64,000 nucleotides of DNA, taken from positions 35,060,538 to 35,124,537 of the forward strand of contig CAIIXF020000007.1 of NCBI GenBank assembly GCA_903813345.2, given 5' to 3'. The notes beneath the pieces were generated by a model that searched no databases, was not told the origin of the DNA, and worked only from the letters and a program-made list of their open reading frames with translations. Source of the DNA: Owenia fusiformis. Lineage: Eukaryota; Annelida; Polychaeta; Sabellida; Oweniidae. The position numbers and the translations under genes were made by a program. Below, piece after piece: positions 47,001 through 61,504 of the stretch. The first letter of the stretch is position 1, and each line of letters begins with the position of its first letter.

Positions 47001-50000
47001 CTTTTCACGTACAAAGTCAAGGAATCTGTGCAAAGTTGACTGCATCTTTAGCTTTTGTTAATTGGTTTTTTGAATCATGATGTGAGTGAAGTTCATTTGA
47101 AAAGAACACACACGGCTGACGGTAATTGGATTTTTCGGATCTCTTCTGCTACTAACTTATTCAATGTTATCACAGGCCAAGTTGTATCTAGCGCCGAGGA
47201 ATGACATTTAATTTGAAAAATGTCAAATGCACAATCCAATGCCCATCTCATGGGGAATCCATGTATATTTCTGCTTGGCATAATCTGTTGGCTTATTGTG
47301 AATTAATATTTAAATGTTATACTTGGTTGTATACAGTAGCAACTTATTCCTGTATCAAATCCCAACTTACTATAAGGAGAGGGAGGACGAAGTGGGGGTG
47401 TAGAATGTTTATGGGGCTTTTTCCATAGATTTCTCCAATTTTGTGTGGCAGGACTGCATAAAACAAGACTTTTAAGGCCATGTTATACAGCATATCAGGT
47501 CCTTTATAGAAGGGTATCCATTGGAAGAGGCTACCGGGTGTTTGTAAAATATTGTAGTGATTTTTGCAATGATATGCATAAGTCATAAGGGAAGGCGGTT
47601 ATGGTCTGTTAACAATTTTGCTACTTCTTAAACCAATCATAGAATGACCTGATGCTACTCAGTCATGAATCATCTATTTTAGAGCTTTGATTGTGAAGCT
47701 GTTGCGTGTTTATGACCAAGGTCAAGGTCAAGACAGAGTTGCGTCCATCGTATTGACCTTTTATTCCATGCTAGTAGTCCATTTATTTTGCGATTATGAG
47801 AAAAATCTCAAAAGGAAGTTCACCGGTGTTGATCATGGTCTCTTTTTTTGATTACATTGAACCCATAAAATATTGACTTCCGGAGGCTATTTTCTCAGAA
47901 ATCTAGTTGGTATTGATACCTCGCCCCAACTCTTTTCCACTAAAATGCCAAACCAAGTCACAATCTAATTGTATCAGTAGAATTACGCGAGACAATAAAC
48001 ACATAGGCAATGATCTCTATTACTCCTGTTAAAAGAAATCTCTGCGATGAAGTAAATCAATTAATGACCCATGTGTAAAGAAATGACAGATGTAGCTGCA
48101 GCAAGAGGATCAGCAGTGTCCAATCATTCTGACTATCATGTCAGAATTTATAGCCATTCAATGAAGAATCCATATTATATTGTTGAAAGAAAGGACTTTG
48201 GAATAGCGTAAGTGTGTAAAGTGGATGACGTCATCCATGTATGTGTATTTTCTGCAACATAAAGCTGATCGAGTTTTTGGCTATTTTTCGGCACATAGGC
48301 TTGAGCCCGGGCCGGGGCTGAGATATTCAGCGTTTCATTGTTATAACCTGTGTAAGTACAATTTGTCGCGACGCGTGAATGTGTATCTTGTTTGTGTTGA
48401 GCGTTTGGGCTCCAAAAATGCTTAGATTAATTTCATGACCTAGTTCCTGTCCAATTTTGAAAAATAGTCTCTCGAAATATCAAGTACAAACCGATTTGTG
48501 GGTCGCGGTTTTCGGTCAAAAAGTCATAGAGAACCACATATTGAAATCGAGATACGGTTAAGAATCGTAGAAACATTAGTTAACTCCAAATGGAACACCA
48601 GCAGCTCGTTATGCGGATCTGCTGTTTTCAATGTTACTGATGAGTTCAACACAAGAAAATTGATATCGTTTTTCCCTAATCAGTAAGCAGAGCAAAGAAG
48701 GCTCGCATGATTGAATGACAAGGGCCCATTAACACAATGTCTGACCCTAAGGAATGGCCCTCATTTATCATTAGATTTGTGGTGCAGCCACAAGTTTATA
48801 TTCCAGCACAAAGGCACAAAGAATTTACATTACACGTTCCAGATGTTCAATATACTGGTATCAATGTATTCTCAAAATATTTTTTAATCAAAAACCAGTC
48901 GCCCGTGTAATAATGTAATTTATTATGCAATGTATTTATACTAGTATTATATTTTCAATTACTATTTTGATGGCTGCATGTTGCGTCTGTGTATTGTATG
49001 TCATATACTGCATTATGGAAATCTGGTAGAGATAGAAAAACAAACAAAGTAGACTTCTTGGTGAATTTCAACCAATTAATACAAATGAACAAAATCGCTA
49101 TTAGAGAGATGAGCGTAGAATTAGATCAGAAAACCAAAAGACAAACACCGAAGACAAAATTAGAATATATTTCTCTGCACAAACCACAAAGCAAACCATC
49201 ACTATCCAAATAAGCAACGTGACCAATTTATTTAATTCCTGTCCCGAAAGTGTTTCTCCTTCATCAACATGTTTTTTAGGCACCTTCAGTTTTGCAACAC
49301 GACATAATCTAATATCAAGACCTCACAAACGTGTCTCATATACATTTTGAAAAAAGAGGTGACCTTCATAGCAATCGTCCCCTATCAATGATCCATATAA
49401 TGACGTCATTGTAACTATATCATTATAGCCCTTCTTAATCGGGGTATGTAATATAGACAAGGGACTATTATCTCCAGAGGACACCTGCCTTACACAAACC
49501 ATTTTAAGAAACTTGAGTAACTACAGCACATAGGGACCCAGTGTGAGGAATTAACTCCTTGTTCGCCCATTGTTTTTGAGCAAGTAGAGAAACTGGAACA
49601 GACGAAGTGATTTGTTATTCACTGGAGTAGCACCAGATCCTGTTATGTTCTTGTTGTTTTCTCTGTACGTGAACATTAGAGCATTTGGGCGACATCCTTG
49701 AAGACAATGGGCAATGAATTTTCATAACCATTTAGTGTAAATGGCAAGAAAGATTTTCTAAACCTTAGAGAGTTAGTGGTCCCTCTTAATGAATATTGTG
49801 GTTACTTTCTTGACAAGATGCATTGCATAGAACTACTCCAGAACTAACTGATGATAAATGACTACAATTACTGTTTTAGCTTTGATGTATAGTTAATCAA
49901 GGCGATCTTGACTGGGAATTTCTAAATCTTTAAGGGGCGGAATCCATAGCGTTCGCACACCTGTTCAATATATTGCTAAAAAAAGCTTATGTCGTCAAAT

Positions 50001-53000
50001 ATCGTCCAATGCTATTAGGGTTTTGTTTTGTTCAAATGAACAACAATACAAATTGCTGTTAAATGTTAACATTATGGTTTGACCAATAAACAATGGGTGC
50101 CGAGGGGTTTACATAAAATACATCCTTGTTTATTCGCGTATTCATATTCCAAACTTGACCTTGTGTCGTCTGTCTAGCCTTTATCCCAAAAATGCTTATT
50201 TGGACATTCGGCCTTACGTTGTGTGCCTTTGTCCACACTTGGTCCATCATCGTGCCTCGCATTGTCTCTGGGATGTCGGTGAAACGGATTAAAGTCACAT
50301 ATGAGATGAACACAAGGCAAATCCACTATAGCAAGAAAAAGAAAGCTTGAATCAGAACAGTTCAAATGGCAACATTCGGAGAGGACACACAGATTAACCA
50401 CAGCAAAATATATCAACAATCAAAATCACCATCAATATCCGTTCTTTATGCCATGGTGCACAATGCAGTAATAAACCAGAGCATAACAGACCCATGTGAA
50501 TCATTTGGATCACTGCATTTGAGCATACTGGACAATATTAATTACATCTGTTTATACTCAATGATATTCAAAAATAGTCACAGTTGAATTAATATTAAAT
50601 TGGCACAAAGGTGGCGCTAGCATCAGTAGTCTGCTGGCTTATTTATTTTTTGGTTACAATCATATGTCCAACAATAGAATATGCCTTAATCATAACTGAA
50701 ACATCGAGGCTAAGATCTTAGTAGAACTATCTAACAGTCGGAGGTATTGTGAAACCTTGCAACAGGATATATTAATTCAAACCACTGTGTTGAATTCAAG
50801 ACCATCCCAAAACCCAACTAGTCATCTAGCATGAGAATGAGGACTTGACCCGAGTTTAAGATGAGACACGTGGCATGTCGGATACATTCTTTATCGCGAA
50901 TAATCTATTGTGGTGCAAATGAAACGTCATTGAATACGATATTTTATATCTCCAAATGTCAAAATGAGAAAATATAGAAGTGTTTGTCTCTCTAATGGCC
51001 TTTATAAAGTGGCGCACATAACCTTTAAGGTTAACAATCATCATTATTTATCTTCCAAACGAGAGGGCAGAGAGATATAATGATCAACATTTTTCTTGTA
51101 TATTTGCTATCAACTTGAGTATGTGATATATAGGTCGGTTTGTCCTGTCTTGTTCCTGCAGACAAATGATAAGGGGCGTCCCTATGGATGTTTAGACATT
51201 AAAATACATTTGCTAGATATTACGTTTTACCAAGAGTAGACGGGTAGATTTATATTAATCATGGGGAATCAGAATATGAAAAATAGAACGGAAGATAAAT
51301 TTCCATGGTGCTACTTTAACGACTCATACACTTCAACGAAACGCATTGTAACATGTGTAACTGTAACATACAATGAGTTGCATGGTACAGTAACATTTTA
51401 AGCAACAATGAACCAATTCAATGATCTCAAAATAATTTTCAGTGAAACGTTGACGCTACGCCACTTTCTCCACGTAACAAAATTCTGTATAATATAGTAT
51501 ACACAGAAATTGTTATATCTGCCATCTTTCATGTTTCTGAGGTACAACATAAGCAGTTAAATGTCCATGCTTGAAGAATTGTCCCCACATATATTTTAAC
51601 CTCATTTTTTCTTCGCGCTTCTAAATTCCTGCTCACAACCGTACCTTCTTGACTAGAATATGATATCTATACTATATGTACAATATCTTTTGATACTAGT
51701 CCCTGATCTACATGGCTTTTGTTAGTCTAAAGTGCCAGTGATTTATTGAAAAATGTTCGCCTCAGCGCGTCCCTGACTACAGATGGTTTGGTTTTCTAAA
51801 CATCACTGAAAGGCTGAAATGAAATGAAAAGTATGGGCGTGGACGAAACTATCAATCTATATGGAGTCATTTTCTAAATGTAATATAACGAAATTACTTC
51901 ATGAGGAAAATCAATATGATCAAAACAAGTTCCAATGAGACTATATAAGTTTGTTGTTCAACATATTGACCTATAAAACATTAACCCATCCTGCAACGTT
52001 GTTATGTTGGGTATATCAGAAAAGTAAAAAATGAAATTCAAAATACTATAGTTATTATCTTGAAAAAGTTAAAATATGTCAATTTGATTACGTCTTTCTC
52101 AATATTTTATCATCTTGTTATTCAATCTAAAGCAATGACACAATTCTTATCGTATATGCTCTTTGTATAACGTATCATGCTATGCTTAGCTACAGAAAAT
52201 GATGCCACTGTATTCATGTAATTATATTATATTGTCTGAATGTACGATTTAGTAATTTAATGTCATTATTGCAGTTGAATGTTATATTTATTAAGTTAAG
52301 CAAACAACAATGTAAAATTAATGCATTGGAATAATATCTTAATATAACACTTAATTATAGGCTGCAATTTTGATGTTAAGAATTCTTAGTCAATTGATTT
52401 TGTGTGGTCAGAGTAAATCGCGCCAGAGGGTCATCGTCATTAAGATGTTACCATGAAGTAATGACACATTCTCTTCGTAATTTTGAAGTTATATATTACC
52501 TAAAAGATAAATATCGCAATATATTATCGGATGACATAACTTCAAGCGTGGCTAACTAATATCCGAAATTATTCAAAGCAGCATTTCATATTATACAAAT
52601 ATAAACTGCGTGATCATTTTGAAAGATACAATTAAACTTTCGAATGCTAGGCAAATATACTTTCGCTAATTTATCATTTAATATTTTATTATTTTTTGTC
52701 AGTTATAGGTCTCCTGACCATGGTGAAAACGATTCGTGGGTCCAGAGTTATAATTATAACTTGATAAATTGCTCGAAATGGTGCCCAGAGGCTAAATTTG
52801 TCTTTTCTAGATTGTATAGGCCTATATTTTCGAATTTCTTTGTGAGAAAAGTTCAGGTATATACCGAAATAACATCTTTCTAACTTTAAACTTTGAATAT
52901 CCACGTGCATGTTGTTATTATATATACATTATATTTCACTTTCTAATGACTTAATCAAAATAGTTTCAAGTAATTTAATAAAAAGGTGGAAGCAGTTTAA

Positions 53001-53829
53001 AATGTGTTGGCGCAATGGCTTCTTGCTCCTCGTAATTACAATTTGACTTTTCTCATTTTAGAGCCTAAAAGTTACTTTGGAGTTTCATTGTTGAGACGGT
53101 GTTAGACATACAGAACACTTATAGTGCCGAAAGTCTGTGGCTAACCAAGATGGCTAACGCGCGTAAATTAAATCAAAATAAAGTATAAGATTATAGAGAA
53201 CTAATCTATTATTGTTAAAATGATTCTTGATATTCTTATCCATTTGTTATAGCATGTAGCTCAGTTATATATTCAGCGTTGGTTTGCAAGAGATTTCGTA
53301 GAATTAGTATGAAAAAAAATCGAGAGACAAGGATATTTTATAACATCTGCTATTACCTTAACTTAACTTAAGTATGTATTTATATTGTTACTTGACTGCT
53401 TAGGTTCAAGTATTATATAAGTTTAAATCGGATTTTTTTGCTGATTTGTCATTTGTGTTGATTATGTTGAAAGAATGTATCACTTATTGTGCATTTTCAT
53501 TATTTATTTGAGTAGATAATGTTATCTTGTTTAATGTTTTAATCACAGTGTCGTATACCTGTATAATACAGAACTTATTTATTTAAATATGCAAGTGCTA
53601 AGCTGAAATCAATGTTTAAATAAGTGGCTTGATAACCAATGTCTACCATTGATATGTTGGTGAAGTTGTATTGTTTCCGAAGGGCTGGATAGCACTCATT
53701 TACCACGTCTGCAGTGATGTATACCAAGAGCAAAGCTGATAAGTATTAAAGATAACTACCAAGACGGCTTGTATCTGTAAGTTGGCAGTGATGCTTTAGG
53801 CTACTGAGACTAGAAAGTTCATCCTTATA

Positions 53830-54070
53830 CATAATATGATATATTATAATATAATAAATAGAATATAATATAGTATGATATGGTTTAATGTTCTAGAATA
53901 TTCATCCTTATACATAATACGATATATTAGAATATAATATAATAAATATAGTTTAATATAATGTAGTATGATCTAATAATTTATAATATTATGCGGTTAT
54001 GCACATGCGGTTTTATAACTTATAATATGATATAGTATTATATTATATTTTATTTTATTATAAATTGTGG
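53830..54070. repeat. AT-rich TAATATGATAT-type low-complexity tract
   Basis: The sequence is dominated by degenerate ATAATATGATATATTA-like units. A short segment is duplicated: ATTCATCCTTATACATAATA, or a close variant, occurs at about 53820 and 53900. It is a diverged AT microsatellite. Confidence 0.75.
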
Positions 54071-57000
54071 ATTTTAAGTATGAATTATATCTGCCCCACA
54101 TAATTTGAATGTTCCATTTTGTATGGGTACTTGTATCCACAACTATTTTTGATGTCGAATTTTCTCTTTTACTTTTTAAATTGTTGTTTACCATGTATTT
54201 TTCAAATTAATATGAATATAAAATGTCCCATGGGGCCCATGCGCTTTGCCTTCTGAATGCTTGGGGAAGGGGAATGTTAGACAGAGTTTCTTTACACAAA
54301 ATCAACTTTTTGGTTTTTACACTTTTATCACATGTTCGATGATATTCTTGTGAAAATGAATTGTTTTGCATACGGAGTTTGTAGGGGATGATATATTTTA
54401 TAATACTATTCATAGCGTCTCGTCACCCAGACCTTCATAAACGACTGGACACCGATACTAATATTAGTTATATACTTTATGTGTGTAATTCTAGAATATG
54501 ATAGTTACATGATATTAGTTGCAACTACTTCTAAATTCTCCAGGCAAGTATAATTACAGTACTATAAATGAGAAAAAATGGAAGTTGTTAATATAAAATA
54601 TATGAGAACCATCCACACTTTATGCTATCATTTGTTAATAATAAAACCATAATTCATTCATGCCTTTTAGACATGCTAGATAGAATATTATTTTGATAGC
54701 TAATCAATATTCTTTAATTTATTACCTTTGCATAATTAGAGTTCGCATATAAATTACAACTACAATTACTGTACTTTGGTCTACAACCGATTTATTTTAT
54801 CCCTAAAGTGTCATTACTGATTTATTTTCCGAATTTTACACTATGTATATATTCCATGTACGTATATATTAGTAATTTACCGGAATTGGAAATCTTATAT
54901 CGGTATCGCCAATACCACCTTTAGCTGCACTACCACTATGCAACTACACAGACGATTGGTACAGTTCACGATGTTCTTCAAAATAGTAATTAACCCATCG
55001 AAGAAATATAAGGGTTTATTATTTGTAAACAGTCTGATGGATCGACAAGGAGCATTAACAATAACTCAGGAGCACGATGTAAAAAGAACAAATAAAATTG
55101 TCCATAACTGAATCCATCTATATATGATACAATACCTTTCCCCTAATATATAAAGGTATAGTTCTACTATCATCGGTCTCCAAATCATAAGAGGCGACCG
55201 CAATGTTAAATGTCAAAAAGCATCTGAAAAACTCTTCACCATCTTTTTCAATGATTACACGACTCATGTTTGAGCAACCATTGTAAAGTAATGTCAGAAT
55301 AACTTGGTAATAGCAATACATTTTTCATAAACTTTTCCATCAGAATTATTAGAAATAAAACTCAATAGCTATAAATATGTAAGCACACGTGACAAACAGA
55401 TATAAACCAAAAAGTAGTTAATACATTTAGAAGAAGAGACTTTAAAAAGTACAGCCGGTTACAAGGAATCAACACCCATATCCTCAAATGACATACGATA
55501 TAACTATATAAAATGTTTATCATTTACAATATTTTCTAAGTTTGCATTCCCTTGAGCTTAATTTAAAACTGTAAGATGCATTTGTAGTGGGTGGAGCAGT
55601 GGACATCCTAGAATACAATACTTATACGGCTTTGACCTGGCGAAGTAGCTCGGCCTGTCACTTAGCCACTCAAGCTATGCGATGTCACATTGTAATGATT
55701 CGAATCAACATTTACAATTATAATGTGATTTATAGTCATTGTGAATAGCCCTTTAGTGAGATATGTGAGAGGTTCTCCTCCCTCATCTCCAGGACCATTG
55801 AGAATGCTACCTTTATATGTTATCAACTACATTACGTTGCCCAACAGAAGCCTAGAAAGAGCTTATATATAGCGTAGTAAAACAATCCAAAATACTCCAT
55901 AAATTACATTGAAGTATGGCAAGAAACCACGAAACCACTTAATGTTAAATTCTGTATACAGATTCTGATAAAACAGCCATTACAGGAATATATGGCACAA
56001 CAAATCATCGGTGGGGTAATTCAAGTCAAAAGAAACCACTAGCATGTTGCCTAGCGAGAATTACAATCTCTATTTCTACTGTTCTATGGTTATATATTGA
56101 TCATCAAAGTCATCAAACGAGCTGCTTGTTCATGGTACATTCCATCACACATACGTGCAAGAGCCAAATTGCAAGCTTAACATAATGCCCTTCAAACTAT
56201 TACATTTAATTCTAAATGGCTAACGATTAGAATTAGATGAGCAAAAACACAAAGGATTCGTTACTTGTAAATAAATGAAATATGTGTTTTCAGATGTATG
56301 CTGTTCCGTATTTCTGCAAGACTGCTGACAATTGCTAAACGGTATACATCTATAAATACATAGAACTGGTCCTAGCAGAGGGCTAGGCTAACCCAGATGG
56401 GTCGTGGCTACAGCCGGGGAAAGAGGTTCATGGTTTTTGGTTCCAAGTCCTTGTTCACCTAAAAGTGAACAAAGCTTTTGTGGAAATAAAATGTGACTTG
56501 AATGTGGATATGAAACGCTGTGTTTTGATCCTAAGGAACGTTGAGTTCCCGGAGTTGCGTTGTGATACTATATATATGGTAACCAATACATGTACAGTTG
56601 TGCAAAAACACATCATCCATGGATATATATCTTATCCTAACTTTGGGATGGTAACTATTATGATCATTCATCATCCTTCTGCGTCCTTAGGTTACATGGA
56701 TATTACAACAAAATGTAAAAGTTATACCCCCTGGTATTATTTATTTCAAATAACTGCAACTAGTGATTTTTCTATTTCGTGATAAAAGTTATTTTTTGTA
56801 AGTGTCTCAGTTGTTGTGTCACAATTACATTTGTGTATACTGTGTACTTGATCATACTGTCTACTTGTATTAAGCAATATCAAACAATACACTATCTCGG
56901 AATGTCAAGTTCACCGTAGATTTTCCAAGTTTGCCTATAGATACATTTAAGTACTCATGACGGCTTCTTACATAATTAAGGCAGTCTATGGTATCACAAA

Positions 57001-58292
57001 GATGTATCTGTTGAGATACTTCATGATCCCTTACCAGTTTGCTTTTTAATCAAAACGTTATACATTGGTTATCCACGATGGGGATACTTTTGGTTCACAA
57101 ATAATTTCAATCGCCGGTTTAATGTGTTGGGCGAGGCAATGCAATGCAAAAGCTAGGTAGTCGCATTGGGGCAATTGTCTCCCGAAGGAGACTCATCTTT
57201 GTCAGTTAAACTCCCCAAATGTATTGATCTAATATTGCTTTAAAGGTGATGTGACTTCTTACCTCTCATTTACATCCATCTTGTACTATTTAGAATCGTT
57301 TATACGACATGTGTATGGTTTCTGGTTGATTTGTGTTTTCAAGGGTTGCCAACTTGCACTTTCCCACATAATTTTAGTACATCCAGTCATTTCTCAATTT
57401 ACAATTCAACAACCATTGAACAAATAGTCTTGTATTGTACCTTGTGCCCAGTGGTATTTTTGTTTTGGATTGTAACAATGCATGCTTTTTCATGTTGGAT
57501 GGATAGAGTGTAACACGTTTGACGTTGGACTGTGTCTTTGAGCGCAAGTCATTGTTTTGGGATTTAGGGGATTGGATGTACTTTTCGATGCGTTTGACCT
57601 CTAACCTTACGGCTCATGTAAATAAGGGCAGATATGCGTACCGAGTCCCGGTTTCCTTTTTTGGATTCTTGATATTTGTTTGACAAGACTAATTCAAAGG
57701 TCAGCTTAACTGAATGGCCTTAACAGTTCACCTCAGAAGCGGTCTACAATCACATTCATTGCATAAAGCATATACATGCGTATATGTATAAATATACATT
57801 AGCCCAAGTGCCAAAATGAGAAGGCATCCATACATGCAAAACAATGACATACCAAACAATGATTTATCACACACGGGGAAACAATGTTGAATATCCCCGT
57901 CTTACCAGCATCCAGAAAGGACATATTTACAGTCGAAAAGCATAAATCTTTACATGATAATCAAAACATAAGTTGTAAATCATTTCATTAATAGATATTA
58001 TTGAAGCTTAGTTATCACTCCAAAATAATAAGGTTAAGATGAACTCTTTATGAACCTGAATGACTTTCACCCTATTACAAGACACCACACAGTTCTGACC
58101 TTGTATACTTAAAATACACATGTAAAGCAAACACCATATTGCTGATGGAAGCATTGTTGCCCTGAAACAGTGTAAATTATTTACAATAAACAACACTATC
58201 TATACAAATTAATTTTATGACGCACTTACAAGGTAGACTTTATTGTCGTATTTTGAAATGACAAGTAAATAAATTGAATTGATGGTTATAAC

Positions 58293-58326
58293 CATTCTCA
58301 AATAATTAATTAATTATTTGAGAATG
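58293..58326. repeat. 34-bp perfect palindrome without spacer
   Basis: CATTCTCAAATAATTAA is followed directly by its exact complement TTAATTATTTGAGAATG. A spacer-free 17-bp arm is longer than expected by chance in this length of DNA and can extrude as a cruciform or serve as a dimeric binding site (TAATTAATTA homeodomain-like core). Confidence 0.95.
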
Positions 58327-59942
58327 CACATTTTTATACAATTTAAAACACACATTTATCATTACTCTAAAACTGAACACTTGGATATATTCTCGAGCAA
58401 ACATAAAAATATATTTATTCTTCTATTGTATTTTACAGAACAATTTTTTCTGACGTCTCCTTAATACACATTCCTGCATATGGTTATTTATTATTTCCAT
58501 GTGGAATGTATAAGTGCATTGATAATATATTGATGATTAAATACATGATATGGCGGAGCACACTTCCTGGAATCGTAATTATTTGAAGCTTTGATATACT
58601 ACAAGCTGATTGACCATTGAGCAATCGTATTTACACATTGCCATATCCACTTTATCTACGGTACAGACTCAATGATACCTCTCCCATGGTATACATTGGA
58701 AAGTAATTATCATTGATAATGAATCAAGAGAGAAATATAATATAACTGTCTATAACATCTCTCTGAATGTATCGTATACAAATTGAAGTCTTCATTCATT
58801 TTGTTGATATAATACAAGCTTGACATTTGCACTGCATAAAATTAGTCTACTCAATTAAATCATATCGTCTGAACAGGACACATACATGTACAATTGCTGT
58901 CTTACAATGGAGCCATATAGTATTATATTAACCACAATATTTTAATAATTCTCAAAATGAAACCATAGCACTAATATATACGATACATGATACACCAAAT
59001 GAACTTTGCAAATGCAAACACGGATGCAGCATTTACATATCTTTGCTGTGGTATTACTTCTTGTTATAGGAATACATCGAAGATAGCCAACTTCCACATT
59101 AATCTATATAATCAAAATCTATACACACCTTTTCTAAACAGAAAATATATTCCGATGTGAGAACTATATAAAAATAATGATTTGTAATATCGACTTCTTT
59201 GAATAGTCCTATTTTCCATTCAAATGTAGCATATAGATAAAAGTTATAACTTGATATTGTGGTTGTAATTATATCTACATGACAAAAAATTAAAATTTTA
59301 AGATAGTCTTGGTGCTTTTGACTTGCTTACGTTGACAATGATCTGAGGATCTAAATCAAATTAATGCTTGGTAATGTGACATGTATTATACTTTCTTGCA
59401 TTCGGCTACTTCTCTTAACCATAGCTAAATGTAAAATCCCTAGTGAAGGAGGACTAAAAAGAAAAAGCTAAGAGTACATCAGCCATAGGGAAAACGAACC
59501 CAAAACTATCCCAAACCATGGTCTAACGTGAAGAAAACGACGTCTTATACACCCTTCACCACCACCATTCAAAAACTATTATCACAACCCGGGACCACAA
59601 CACCAAGGAACACTCCATTGATACTGAAGTCATTACAATACATGTTGGAGAATAAATTTAAAGCACTCACACAGCGAAAAATGGTGTAATATCCTATAGT
59701 TTCCGTACGTATCGCAAATCCCGGATATTTGAGGTATCCTTGAATAACCTAAAATATACCGATACTTCGAACATCCGGAAATATCCTCAAAGGGATATTT
59801 TTGGATACTCCAAGTTTCCAACTTTCAACATATCCGAATTAAGGATATTTCAGGATAGTTGACTACCCTAGTATCCAGAAAATTTTTTAAGTATCCGGAA
59901 TATTGATTCCTGGAAATTATGCTAGTACATAAATTATAACGT

Positions 59943-60182
59943 TCAATTAACAATTTTAGTGTCATTGAAACATTTGTTTCGCCATATAGAATGTGGAATA
60001 TCTTGTATGAATTTCTGCAGTGAAACAACATTCTCCTCGTGATATCTTAACTGCTCAAAATGGCTGCCATCGAAAAACTTGTGTTTGGGAAATTCAGACA
60101 TATGTAAGACAGGAAATTCATGATGACCGAAGATTACATCGTCAATAAGCTGATCTTCGAAGAAAAGTTTGCTTCTAAGCAT
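59943..60182 (-). CDS. 79-codon ORF inside the TIR element
   Basis: The ORF runs from ATG to TGA and reads MLRSKLFFEDQLIDDVIF at its start and SLQKFIQDIPHSIWRNKCF near its end. Its composition looks protein-like (mixed charged and aromatic residues, no low complexity). A diverged copy of its start region lies at about 60408-60487 with a deletion and a stop. I do not recognise a domain. It may be a fragment of the transposase or a captured host exon. Confidence 0.3.
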   Translation of the reverse strand: MLRSKLFFEDQLIDDVIFGHHEFPVLHMSEFPKHKFFDGSHFEQLRYHEENVVSLQKFIQDIPHSIWRNKCFNDTKIVN

Positions 60183-60344
60183 GGAAGATAATATTAAATA
60201 AAGTTCCTGGGATATTGTCTAAAATATATCTATTCTTAAATGTTAAGGTTTTAAGTTATATTCTTTTCAAATTCTATTACTGTTAAATCATATATCTGCT
60301 TCATATGGGCTTATGAGCCTTTTGCAGATTATAGACATAGACAT

Positions 60345-60488
60345 AGACACCGATACTTCGAATATCCGGAAATATCCTCGAAAGGATATTTTTGGGTACT
60401 CCAACTTGTGTTTGTTTGGGAAATTCAATCAACGATTTCATCGACAATAAGCTGCGCTTCGAAGAAAAGTTTGCTTCTAAGCATGGAG
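60345..60488. repeat. Internal partial duplication within the TIR element
   Basis: Bases 60347-60405 repeat 59757-59815 (CCGATACTTCGAA, ATCCGGAAATATCCTC, GGATATTTTTGG). They run on into a copy of 60078-60185 (CTTGTGTTTG, GAAGAAAAGTTTGCTTCTAA GCATGGA) that lacks about 30 internal bases. Two non-adjacent parts of the element are therefore fused in the copy. Confidence 0.85.
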
Positions 60489-61504
60489 GGTATATTAACG
60501 TTTATAACAACTAAAGTAGAAACAACATTTCCTTCATGTCAACTGATTTGTTTCAATAATACCGTGAATCTGTCGAATTTTAGCTTGTACATTTCGTAGT
60601 TTTCTCATTTTATCTGGCTTCGGTCGTACTTTCAAGATATAAACGTGAATTCATCTTGTAGAGAATCTTATGAACTTTACTAGGAAGCTTTTGTTTACTA
60701 CATTTCGATATTCGTAGACACTGAAAATGGCTTTTAAATAAGGTAACAAACACAAATATTAGTCGCCATTAAAACATTGCAATTAAACCGGAAGTTTGCT
60801 CTCTGACGTCCGCGCGCTATCAATAAATTGAGACGAAATATCGTTACAACTTACAACGTTATCAATGCCCCTAATTTAAACATCGAGCATTTTCCTACAA
60901 GTCGAAATTCAAATTATTGAACACACAATGATCAGCATGGCAGCCACATCAGTTCCTAAGTGAAGAAGGACGTCAAGTAGGAGATGTAAAAGTAGCAGAA
61001 CAGCCTAAGTACATCGATGTGGTCATTGTTATACATCCTTGTGATCAGATGTTTTAATGCTTACACCTATCGTACATCTCATTTGTATTGATGAGATAAT
61101 AAACTGTACGTATTTAAATGCGTCATTTCGTGTTTAGTTTGTTAGGTAATATGAACGAAAATCTCCTTGCAATCCCGACCGTATTCGTGAATATCCCAAA
61201 AATATTACGAACTGTATCCCTAAATATCCCGGAAAATTGTTGAATATTCAACTATATTTGTGAGTATTCGAATCATATATTAGTCATACCCCTAAGAATA
61301 CGCGAAAAGACGTGATGTATATCAGTAGTATCCAGAACTATGGATATTTCAGGATACCAGTGTTCCGTCTCTCACTAATATCCGTGAATCTCCAAAATCG
61401 CGATACTTAGAGTATTTGTCACGGATTCTTAAGGATACGTTCCATATCACTATAATATTTCGCAAATATCCAGGCAGGATATTGTATCATTTTTCGCTGT
61501 GTCA

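Larger units (their letters stand above)
41060..59669. other. Long region without a recognisable gene
   Basis: I scanned both strands over 18.6 kb and found only open frames of at most about 105 codons, none with recognisable domains or paired splice sites. The sequence is AT-rich but CpG-normal. It holds the AT-rich tract and the palindrome listed separately. It could be intergenic DNA or a long intron of a gene outside the window. Confidence 0.55.
59670..61501. mobile_element. 1.83-kb TIR element with TCA target duplication
   Basis: The left end, CACAGCGAAAAATGGTGTAA then TATCC (59670-59694), is inverted at the right end (61477-61501) with 22 of 25 matches. TCA flanks both sides (59667-59669 and 61502-61504). 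About 250-350 bp inside each end are densely packed with short GGATAT/ATATCC motifs, as in the subterminal transposase-binding regions of CACTA and other cut-and-paste elements. No transposase is visible, so the copy is non-autonomous. A 3-bp duplication with CAC ends suggests CMC/CACTA or PIF/Harbinger relatives; I cannot decide between them. The middle contains an ORF and an internal duplication. Confidence 0.82.

Noticed and set aside
56465-56782. 105-codon plus-strand frame
   Set aside because: No domain, no splice context, composition typical of AT-rich chance frames.
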